A stretch of DNA of 64,000 nt from contig NZ_JAMQPV010000003.1 in assembly GCF_026151395.1 (NCBI RefSeq), positions 248,001-312,000 on the forward strand, read 5' to 3'. A program made the position numbers and the translations under genes. Positions 56,822-64,000 of the stretch are shown here, piece after piece (position 1 is the first letter of the stretch; every line of letters starts with the position of its first letter). This stretch comes from Leptospira limi (GTDB taxonomy: Bacteria > Spirochaetota > Leptospiria > Leptospirales > Leptospiraceae). Under the pieces are notes generated by a model. It saw only the letters and a program-made list of their open reading frames with translations, ran no database searches and was not told the origin of the DNA.

Positions 56822-57871
56822 TTAATCTTTATTCATTATTTGTTTTGCAATTTGCATCGCAAATAAAGGCGGGACAGCATTGCCAATCTGCCTTGCAATG
56901 CATCCAATACTACTCCCTATAAATCTATAAGATAAATCAAAAGTTTGCAATCTGGCACCTTCACGTAAGGATAAAGCTCTATTTTGAGTGGGATGAGCGA
57001 ACCTTCCGTTTGATATGCTAAAGAATTTTGTAGTTATTGTAGGAGCAGGAGAATCCCAACGCATTCTTCCGTAAGTGTCATGGAATGTTTTAGGCTTTTT
57101 ATACTGACATGGGACAGCAAGTTTTACGTCGTTGACATATGACATTCGATCTCCTCCGTTTTTGATAGTTTTAGACAATCTTTTCAGGTTTACTTCCGAT
57201 AATCCAGCCACTGTATGCAAATTTGGTGACTCATCTCTATACCCTGCTTTTAGAATCGGGAATCCCTTTTTTGGATGAATAAATTCTCTGACTGTATTAA
57301 TAGTATTAACATTTTCTGTAGGTAAAGATATATTGTAATCAACTCGAGAAGCAACCAACAAAAAACGTCTTCTAGTCTGAGGAATACCGAACTTTTCTAG
57401 ACGAAGAATATCCATTGAAACTTTATAATTTTTCTTTTTTAAAAAATTTACAAAATCTTTTAATGGGCTTTCAGGAGATGTAACAATTCCTGGAACATTT
57501 TCTATAACTACAAATCCAGGAAGGTAGTGTTTAACAAATCTTTGAAAATCGTTCAATAAATTTTTGGATTCAATTGATTTTGATTTGTTGGTTTTGATAG
57601 TAGAGAAGTACTGACATGGACTGCAACCGATAAAGATCATTTGGTCATCCATTTTTCGAATGGAAACGAATTTCTCCAATTCAGAATATTTCAGTTTTTT
57701 AATATCTGCTTCAATAAATTTAGAATTAGGATGATTGAACTCATAAGTCTCTTTGCATTGATGATCAATATCTATACCGGCTAGTACTTCAACTCCAGCC
57801 TTACGAAAACCTGATGTCATTCCTCCAGCACCACAAAAGAAATCTATTGCCTTGAATGATTTATCTTTCAT
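56822..57871 (-). CDS. dcm: C5-cytosine DNA methyltransferase
   Basis: A 349-residue m5C methyltransferase. Motif I is DFFCGAGGMTSGF (residues 10-22), motif IV GCSPCQYFS with catalytic Cys 86, motif VI ENVPG (124-128), motif VIII QTRRRF, and motif X near the end (GNAVPPLFA). The target-recognition region lies about 200-290. Its start overlaps the upstream receiver gene by 4 nt (ATGA). It is last in the operon and presumably protects host DNA or marks sites for the nuclease activity of the cluster. Recognition sequence unknown. Confidence 0.93.
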   Translation of the reverse strand: MKDKSFKAIDFFCGAGGMTSGFRKAGVEVLAGIDIDHQCKETYEFNHPNSKFIEADIKKLKYSELEKFVSIRKMDDQMIFIGCSPCQYFSTIKTNKSKSIESKNLLNDFQRFVKHYLPGFVVIENVPGIVTSPESPLKDFVNFLKKKNYKVSMDILRLEKFGIPQTRRRFLLVASRVDYNISLPTENVNTINTVREFIHPKKGFPILKAGYRDESPNLHTVAGLSEVNLKRLSKTIKNGGDRMSYVNDVKLAVPCQYKKPKTFHDTYGRMRWDSPAPTITTKFFSISNGRFAHPTQNRALSLREGARLQTFDLSYRFIGSSIGCIARQIGNAVPPLFAMQIAKQIMNKD

Positions 57872-59361
57872 TTCTCATCTCTTAGACGTCTTGTATATTC
57901 GGGTATATTTACTCCCACTCTATTTTGTTTAGCCCACGTTCTTTGGAGGATTCTATCCACAAAAACTTCTTTCAGTCGACCAACATAAGTGAAATCCTTA
58001 ATTTGTTCTATATCAAGACTTGGAAATCCACTTAAGTCATTGGATATTTGGATTTCGCGAATAGTTAATGTAGACCACTCAACTATTATATTTTTATCAA
58101 CAAAAGTTTGAACATAATAACCCTTGTTTGTTTTTTTTATTTTTTCAACTTTATTTCCGCAAATAAAATATAACTTATCATCTTTGTTTATTCTATAAAG
58201 ATCACAATCTTGAACAATACATAAAAGGAATTGATTCTCTTTATTATCAAGTAAGACTGTCCCTCTTCTCAAATAATCGATTAAATTCTCTGTCTTGAGA
58301 TAGCATTCCTGAAGATAAGAAAAATTATTTTGTGAATCTAAATTGAATTCACCTTCTGATTCTAATTTTAAATCTTGCGAGTTTTCTTTAAATATTTTTT
58401 TTAATTTATCTTCATACTTATTATCTTTTTCACCTTCTAATTTAGTTAACGCTTTTGGAATTAATGGTGTCAGTATCTCATCTGAAACTATTTTCAAGGG
58501 GGACGATTCTAAATGCATATTAAAATGATCTAAATAAATTTTAGAAACCCAATCACTCATCTCATTAGGCATTGCAGTAAAAAATGATTGTAGAATGATT
58601 GCTGAATCTGTCCCATTTGGTATTTTAGATACTAAATTAGATATATTTTTTGTTATATAATTTGATAATTCAAATCCTGCCCAATGGAGTAAGTCAGGAA
58701 AGGATTCGGACATTAAGTTATAAGCAATATCAAACAAAGCTTTTCCATTTTCTACAATAGTGTCTTCTTTTTGAACTACACATAAAAAAATATTTTCTTT
58801 TCGAAATATTTTTTTAAAATGTTTACTATTGCTTTCACTAACTTCGACTACAGATTCAAATTTATCTTCTTCGGATAGCTGATTTTCAACTTCCGAATCT
58901 AATGATTTAAATTCTAATTCTGATTCTAAAATTCCTAGTAATTCTGGAGTAAATTGAGAATAAAATAAAATAAATTTTAACTTTTTATCCTCAGAAATTT
59001 TTCGTAAAATTTCAATAGATATTTCATATTTTTCCTCTAACCCTAAATGCCAATCAAGAATGATTACTTCGCCATTCAATGCATGATTCACTGCAAGCTG
59101 TGTATATTTTTCTTTCTCATCCTCCTTAATCGATTTTCCTTCTTTGGCTTTTTCTTTTGGGAAATACTGCAAATGACAGTTGATATCAGACTCGATGCAT
59201 TCCTTATAAAAATTTGCATATAATTTATTTATCTTAATCTCTCCGTTCTTCCAAGAAGATTCATCGTAACAATCATCATCAATCACAACGACATTCTTAA
59301 AATACTCTTTGGCAATTCCTTGCTTAATTTCTTCAATTGTTCCTAATCCAGTCATTTTCAT
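57868..59361 (-). CDS. Receiver-domain protein of the defence-like operon
   Basis: A 497-residue protein. Residues about 22-125 look like a divergent response-regulator receiver: acidic pocket VVVIDDDCYD (Asp 28-30), phosphoacceptor-like IILDWHLG (Asp 103), then FILFYSQ as the Thr/Ser strand. A conserved Lys after it is not obvious. Residues 125-497 have no domain I recognise, are Lys/Glu-rich, and contain no DNA-binding HTH that I can see. It starts within the stop of the GHKL gene (TAATG). Best read as the phosphorelay or regulatory partner of the adjacent kinase-like protein. Confidence 0.7.
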   Translation of the reverse strand: MKMTGLGTIEEIKQGIAKEYFKNVVVIDDDCYDESSWKNGEIKINKLYANFYKECIESDINCHLQYFPKEKAKEGKSIKEDEKEKYTQLAVNHALNGEVIILDWHLGLEEKYEISIEILRKISEDKKLKFILFYSQFTPELLGILESELEFKSLDSEVENQLSEEDKFESVVEVSESNSKHFKKIFRKENIFLCVVQKEDTIVENGKALFDIAYNLMSESFPDLLHWAGFELSNYITKNISNLVSKIPNGTDSAIILQSFFTAMPNEMSDWVSKIYLDHFNMHLESSPLKIVSDEILTPLIPKALTKLEGEKDNKYEDKLKKIFKENSQDLKLESEGEFNLDSQNNFSYLQECYLKTENLIDYLRRGTVLLDNKENQFLLCIVQDCDLYRINKDDKLYFICGNKVEKIKKTNKGYYVQTFVDKNIIVEWSTLTIREIQISNDLSGFPSLDIEQIKDFTYVGRLKEVFVDRILQRTWAKQNRVGVNIPEYTRRLRDEK

Positions 59362-62270
59362 TAACCTTCCTCATCTTGTTTAGGCATCATTATTAGAAAA
59401 TTAGCCCCGTCTAGGGCGTTCTTCATTTTAATTTCAGATAAGACTAAGTCCATTCCATGGAACTTTAAAGCAGTTCTTGAAAGGTAAAGCCCAAGTCCTC
59501 TTCCAGTTGGTTTACGTGAAAAATATGCTTCAAAGATTCTTTCCTTATCTCTTTCTGCAATGCCAGGACCTGAGTCAGATACAACCAATCCCTTGGGATC
59601 AATTGTAAACCGGATTTCTGGATTAGATGGTGACTTATCGATCCAATATTTCGCATTATTTATAATATTTATGAGTGAAGCATAAAGTACCGATCTGTTT
59701 GTATTTTTCCACACAAGGTTTAACACGGATTTAGAAACTTGAATCAAACCGACTTCAAATTCATCTTTAAATCTCTCTTTTAAAAATAAAAAAATTTCAG
59801 ATCCTGTTACAGTCTCATACCTTCTTTTTCCTGCTCTATACAATGGCGATAAGGATTCGATCTTTTCATTTATTGATTCAAAAACGGACTCTAAATCTTT
59901 AAAAGTATTCTGATTAAAACTCTTGTTTAGAGTTTTGAAATCTTCCTTTGCCTGCTTAAATAAAACCCTATATTCATGATCAATTCCTTCCACAATCAGA
60001 CCCAATTGTGCGAGTTCTACATAGATTAATTCGCGCTCTTGTAAACCTTCTAGCTCTCGATGAAGATCACCGATGGCAGACTCCATACTCTTTGCCGCAG
60101 ACATTCTTTTAATGTCACGAAGAATACTATCCCAGTAAGGTTCGATTGTGACTTTGGCAAGTTTCGTTTGGTCAGATAGTGCTCTCTCAAATTTTTCAAG
60201 ATCTTCCACTTCACCATTTACAACTGTTAAAGCAGGGTTATCTCCAAGTGGATTGCGAACGATACGTTCAATGTCTGATTTATGCTTTTTAAGCCAACTT
60301 GGTATTCTTTTCGATTGAATTTCATCTAAACAACTTAACAATTCGGATTTCTTGACTTCTAGGTTGAGAAATAATCGCTCCTCCTGTTTTTTCAGCCTAG
60401 AATCTAACTTTTGTAAGTATAAATACTTGTCAGAAAACTTTTTCAAAGCAGAGTCAAGTTGTTTACTGAATTCAACGAGTTGCTTATTTGTCTTAGTTTC
60501 GAAAAGTTGTTTATCAGACAGATAGCTATCCCAAGAAGCGAGATTCTTTCCATTGGGTTGTGCTAAATTAGGAATGTCTTCTATCAATTCCTCTGAATCT
60601 GATTCAAACCGCTCCCGAATCCGAGTTAATTTTTCCATATACTCAGAAATCTTTTCAATATTCCCAGATTTTAAATCAGAAAGATTGACTTTCAAAGATT
60701 CTATTTCAAGTGTAAATTTCTTCTTTATTTTTTCTAAATTTTTCTTTGATTCTTTATACCTTTGTAAGAACTCTTTCGTTATTTCTTTGGCTTCTAAGTC
60801 GAATGGTCTATCTTTCTTTTTTTGTTCTGCCGCATATTCCTCCTTGGGTTTAGTAGCAAGATAAGTTAGTGCAATATCTTTAAAAATTTCAGTTAAGATA
60901 TGCTTAAATCCTCTATAATATTTATCTTTTATAAAGCCTTCCCTTCCAGCTTTATCTTTTAAGCCAGGATTATTATTGGATGTAATTCCAACATAACCAA
61001 ACATACGTCTATGAGAAAATACATACGTTCCACTTCTTAAGTTTCTACGATACTCAAACTCTAAGAAATCTTGGTCATCTCTACCATAAGGCATTACTCG
61101 AATTCCATCGCGGTAAACGTATAACGCGCCTATTTCCGCCAATTTATCGCTAAAGTATTTATGTCTATCACTCGAAAGTGATGTTTCATCAACTTTTCCT
61201 AAAACATACCCAACTTTTAAATCTAAAGTGCCAGGGTAATCGCTTCTGGCGGGTAGATCTTTTGTTTGATATTCATATTTATAAATTTCATTAAACCTTC
61301 TAAAAGTCCCTTTCGCAAAACCATTCTTGTCAATTGTCAAATCTATTTCGTAATCAGCTTCTTTGAAATCTTCCTCTATCCAGAATGCATCAGCAGCATT
61401 AAATGCTTCCTTGTTATCAATATATGGTTTTATTTCGATTCGAGGTTTTTCTCCCGAAAAATGATTGTTGAAGCCAAAGAAAGTTTTCATTCCTTCCGAT
61501 GCACTCGACTCTTCGCCTTTAATTTCTCTTCTTTCTCTGAAAATTTCAGCAACCTCATCCTTAGTATCGAAAATATAGAAACTAGTTCCCATCGAATCAA
61601 TTGGGAAATTAACAGATTTCAAGCTAGAGTTAAAAACAATTTTTGATAATTTTTCAATTTCACTAATGGAATTATAGGATTTTGAATTTTTATTAATCTG
61701 CTTTTTATTTTCATCTAACCAATCAATAAAGAATTCATTTAAAAGTAATGCCGCATCATACGGCTTATCATTAGCACCTAACGTTATAAAAGGAATGTAT
61801 ATTTCATCTAGATTGAATTGTGAAAATTTAAATAGATCCCAAAACACCAATGCCATGGTTCTTTGAAGATCTTTTCCTTTTCCCCAACGTGTCCAAACTA
61901 AAACTGCTGAGCCCAGTGATGCGACCGCCAAACGACCGATCCCTTTTTCTCCAAACGGAGAAAATTTGTCGATATTCTTCCTTTGCTCGTTTGAGGCATA
62001 TTTAAGGTACTCACTATCCGGTTTACTATGCCGAGAATCAGTTGCAAGAACTAGCCATTTATCTCTAAGATCCGAAGCTCGCATTCCTAAGCCATTGTCT
62101 GAGAATTCGAGAATACTTTCTTTAGTATGATAATGTGCAACGATATTGCTTGCCTGTGCATCTACTGAATTTTTGAATATTTCAGTGATTGCTGAAGATG
62201 CATCAGCAATTTGCTCGCGACCAAGAAGATCAACGACTCGGGCCTTCGTTCTAAAACTGATTTTTTCCAT
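59361..62270 (-). CDS. Dual-GHKL ATPase: MORC/Hsp90-like plus histidine-kinase-like
   Basis: A 969-residue protein with two separate GHKL ATPase modules. The first (residues about 20-260) has the Hsp90/MutL/MORC-type N-box EIFKNSVDAQA (30-40), DNGLGM (58-63) and GEKGIGRLA (107-115). A long Lys/Glu-rich coiled-coil region spans about 500-760. The C-terminus is a histidine-kinase-like core: H-box GLIVEGIDHEYR (His about 767), N-box IINNAKYWID (about 869), DSGPG (about 899) and GRGLGL (about 923). I prefer ATG 62270, with GAGG close by, over the longer frame from 62336. It lies 31 nt after the HNH gene and is directly coupled to the receiver gene. Resembles MORC/MutL-like ATPases known from restriction-modification operons. 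Confidence 0.85.
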   Translation of the reverse strand: MEKISFRTKARVVDLLGREQIADASSAITEIFKNSVDAQASNIVAHYHTKESILEFSDNGLGMRASDLRDKWLVLATDSRHSKPDSEYLKYASNEQRKNIDKFSPFGEKGIGRLAVASLGSAVLVWTRWGKGKDLQRTMALVFWDLFKFSQFNLDEIYIPFITLGANDKPYDAALLLNEFFIDWLDENKKQINKNSKSYNSISEIEKLSKIVFNSSLKSVNFPIDSMGTSFYIFDTKDEVAEIFRERREIKGEESSASEGMKTFFGFNNHFSGEKPRIEIKPYIDNKEAFNAADAFWIEEDFKEADYEIDLTIDKNGFAKGTFRRFNEIYKYEYQTKDLPARSDYPGTLDLKVGYVLGKVDETSLSSDRHKYFSDKLAEIGALYVYRDGIRVMPYGRDDQDFLEFEYRRNLRSGTYVFSHRRMFGYVGITSNNNPGLKDKAGREGFIKDKYYRGFKHILTEIFKDIALTYLATKPKEEYAAEQKKKDRPFDLEAKEITKEFLQRYKESKKNLEKIKKKFTLEIESLKVNLSDLKSGNIEKISEYMEKLTRIRERFESDSEELIEDIPNLAQPNGKNLASWDSYLSDKQLFETKTNKQLVEFSKQLDSALKKFSDKYLYLQKLDSRLKKQEERLFLNLEVKKSELLSCLDEIQSKRIPSWLKKHKSDIERIVRNPLGDNPALTVVNGEVEDLEKFERALSDQTKLAKVTIEPYWDSILRDIKRMSAAKSMESAIGDLHRELEGLQERELIYVELAQLGLIVEGIDHEYRVLFKQAKEDFKTLNKSFNQNTFKDLESVFESINEKIESLSPLYRAGKRRYETVTGSEIFLFLKERFKDEFEVGLIQVSKSVLNLVWKNTNRSVLYASLINIINNAKYWIDKSPSNPEIRFTIDPKGLVVSDSGPGIAERDKERIFEAYFSRKPTGRGLGLYLSRTALKFHGMDLVLSEIKMKNALDGANFLIMMPKQDEEG

Positions 62271-62301
62271 TAATTCCTCAAATCCTCTGCTGCATATCTT
62301 G

Positions 62302-63006
62302 CTATAATTCGCAGTCAAAATGAATTTCTGCGGCAAGAAATTCTTTCATTACGATCTTAACTTTTATACTATCGACAGATTGTTGTAATTGGAATCGATA
62401 AACTCCATTTTGGACAACTATCCATCCTCTTTCATCCAAATTTTGCCTTTCAAATAGCCTAATCAGTAATCTACTCCCAACCTCTGGAAATAAGTCAGGT
62501 TCGCCCACAAAAGATTCGAATTGGTTTTTAAAAGTGTCATCCATTCTTGGGAGGAAGTTCATTTTCAATTCTTTGGGAATTTGCTCCACATAAAGACCAA
62601 GTTCGAATCTTATATGGCCAAGAGCATTCTTGATCAATACATTTTCGAAACGATCATCTATAAATAGCTCTTTAAATATTCTACTATTGTTTCCATATGT
62701 CCTCTCCAATTGATTCTTCAAATCAGATTTCATTGAAAGAATGTTGGTTACTCTTTCGTTCATAATCCAATCGTAATCATAGTGAAAAGATTTTAAAAAT
62801 TCAACTGCACAGGCAACATATTCCTCATCTTTAGAGAAACTACCATTACATTTTATGCAGGAGGGAACTACTGATAGATCCGTTGGGAATGGCTCGTCTA
62901 ATAGTATTTTGGATGGACAGTGGTCTCGTGATTGCGACTCAGCTTGTTTGCAAAAAGTGCAGAAATTTTTCATTCTATCAAATGCAATTCCTTGAATACG
63001 TATCAT
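62302..63006 (-). CDS. HNH-nuclease-like zinc protein
   Basis: A 234-residue protein. The N-terminus has CTFCKQ, then SRDHCPSKILL and CIKCNGSFSKDEEYV: a Cys4 zinc site around an H-N-type core, typical of HNH endonucleases. The C-terminal ~170 residues are unrecognised. The ATG at 63006 follows AAGGGGA. It overlaps the hsdS 3' end by 29 nt and probably provides the cleavage activity of the cluster. Confidence 0.75.
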   Translation of the reverse strand: MIRIQGIAFDRMKNFCTFCKQAESQSRDHCPSKILLDEPFPTDLSVVPSCIKCNGSFSKDEEYVACAVEFLKSFHYDYDWIMNERVTNILSMKSDLKNQLERTYGNNSRIFKELFIDDRFENVLIKNALGHIRFELGLYVEQIPKELKMNFLPRMDDTFKNQFESFVGEPDLFPEVGSRLLIRLFERQNLDERGWIVVQNGVYRFQLQQSVDSIKVKIVMKEFLAAEIHFDCEL

Positions 63007-64000
63007 TCACCATCCCCTTCAAAATCTCTCCTCTTTTCTCCTCCGCCTTCCCGATCCTTTCTTCCAGCTCATCGCATAACGCCAAAAACTCGTCCACCTT
63101 TTCCACAATCCGTTTTTGTTCGGCAAGAGGAGGAAGGGGGAGAGGAAATTTTGACAGCTTTGTCATACTTAATCCTTCACGGGATACACCAACCTGCTCT
63201 TTAAAAACTAAATTTTGAAAAAAGTCTGATATTATCAATTTATGCAAATATGTGACTATACTAGGAGTAAATGTTCTTAATATTGCTACGTGCTGTGAAA
63301 CATTTGCCTCCTCAAAATTCAAAGGAAAAATTGTCGAACGTCCAATTGATGCTCCAGTAATATTCAAAAGAATATCATTTCCGATTACTTTGGTTCCTTT
63401 CATTTTTTCATGAATTGATTTTGAAATCCGTGCAACGTCATCCAAATATAAACCATCATTCCAAACATTTTGAGATCTTAAAAACATTATACCATCAGTG
63501 GTATAAACAGATTTTCCACCTAAAGGAGTACTTCCAGCACCAAACTTCTGGAGAACCTCCCCTAACCGCACCCACTCCCATCCCTTAGGAATCACAAACG
63601 GCTTCTCCTCCTCTTTGATAGGTTGCAAAGCCTCACTCTTCTTTACCTTCCCCTCTTCCACCAATCGCGCCTTCTCCGCTTGGATCTCTTTGAGTAATTC
63701 ACTCGCAGGCTGGTCGCTTGGATCCTGTTCTACGAGTTTCCCCATCACCGCGAGTTGCAAAATTGCCTTTCTCAGTTCTTTGACATTCTCTTTGACAGAG
63801 TAGAGTTCGTGAAAATGAGTTGTGAGAAATTGAAAGTATTTTTGGAAACTTTCCTGCGAATCAGCTTCTAACATCTGTGTGATGATAGATTGGTGCAGGT
63901 CTTTTCGTTTGGTCTCTTTTGATTTTTTGAGTCGTTCGAGTTCATCGCATAACGCCATAAGCTCATCGATCTTTTCTACGATCCGTTTTTGTTCTGCGGG
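62978..64000 (-). CDS. hsdS: Type I restriction specificity subunit HsdS (5' end outside window)
   Basis: Reading frame open to the window edge; the N-terminus is missing. The conserved spacer element (PPLAEQKRIVEKVDEF.ALCDEL) appears twice, at 63950-64000 (PAEQKRIVEKIDELMALCDEL) and again near the C-terminus, the normal direct repeat of HsdS. Between them is the second target-recognition domain (IPKGWEWVRLGEVLQKFGAG ... SQNVWNDGLYLDD). hsdM/hsdR would lie upstream, beyond the window. The 3' end overlaps the HNH gene, tying it to the downstream cluster. Confidence 0.9.
   Translation of the reverse strand, partial: PAEQKRIVEKIDELMALCDELERLKKSKETKRKDLHQSIITQMLEADSQESFQKYFQFLTTHFHELYSVKENVKELRKAILQLAVMGKLVEQDPSDQPASELLKEIQAEKARLVEEGKVKKSEALQPIKEEEKPFVIPKGWEWVRLGEVLQKFGAGSTPLGGKSVYTTDGIMFLRSQNVWNDGLYLDDVARISKSIHEKMKGTKVIGNDILLNITGASIGRSTIFPLNFEEANVSQHVAILRTFTPSIVTYLHKLIISDFFQNLVFKEQVGVSREGLSMTKLSKFPLPLPPLAEQKRIVEKVDEFLALCDELEERIGKAEEKRGEILKGMVNDTYSRNCI

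Overview
The window looks like chromosomal DNA from a Leptospira-type spirochaete, probably a saprophytic (biflexa-like) lineage. The support is low G+C with strong A/T codon bias, frequent TTG/GTG starts, many lipoproteins with spirochaete-style lipoboxes, AraC regulators with a membrane N-terminus, an Lcl/DUF1566-type relic, NHL/LamG surface lipoproteins, and a 23S rRNA 3' end that is not in a 16S-23S-5S operon. The species call is inference; no database search was possible.

Positions 1-19847 form a nearly complete assimilatory nitrate/nitrite and molybdenum-cofactor island. It holds a molybdate/sulfate-type permease, a nitrate reductase fused to its own FAD/NAD(P)H reductase and a BFD [2Fe-2S] tail (minus strand), and, divergently, nirB-nirD-cobA-moaCB(fusion)-moeA. 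These are followed by a NarK-type transporter, a second molybdopterin oxidoreductase of unknown substrate, moeB-rhodanese (minus), and moaA-moaD-moaE-mobA-HAD phosphatase. The three transcription units most directly concerned with nitrate each have a GG-N10-GC sigma-54 promoter. Two related 15-bp palindromic sites (5923-5937 and 12040-12054) sit at enhancer distance, so the island reads as one sigma-54 regulon under an activator encoded outside the window.

Positions 19854-41218 are ordinary Leptospira-like accessory and housekeeping content: a HisKA_2 kinase with a small membrane partner, M14-like peptidase, alpha/beta hydrolase, a MarR/SnoaL pair with identical 16-bp operators, Rnk-like factor, glycosyltransferase, OmpA-like lipoprotein, beta-propeller lipoprotein, SQR-like flavoprotein, 7TMR-DISM histidine kinase, a large NHL/LamG lipoprotein, an AraC regulator, an MFS/DUF2938/ArsR-rhodanese module around a long perfect palindrome, and an RRM protein.

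Positions 41219-54456 carry a ferredoxin-reductase/AlkB fusion hydroxylase, a TetR regulator with a likely operator, isocitrate dehydrogenase, a photolyase-like protein lacking the N-terminal antenna domain, several lipoproteins, a DsbA-like protein, ankyrin repeats and small DUF proteins.

Positions 54457-56821 are decayed or repetitive: an Lcl-type pseudogene whose three internal stops all replace expected Trp codons, a GC-rich repeat-rich stretch, and an isolated ~200-nt 3' end of 23S rRNA with its trailing hairpin and terminator. Next to this, 56822-64000 (all minus strand) is a defence-like operon: HsdS (partial) - HNH protein - a large protein with two GHKL ATPase modules (Hsp90/MORC-like at the N-terminus, histidine-kinase-like at the C-terminus) - a receiver-domain protein - a C5-cytosine methyltransferase. 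The last four are tightly packed. They look like a restriction/modification system coupled to a two-component-like phosphorelay, and this is the most interesting part of the window.
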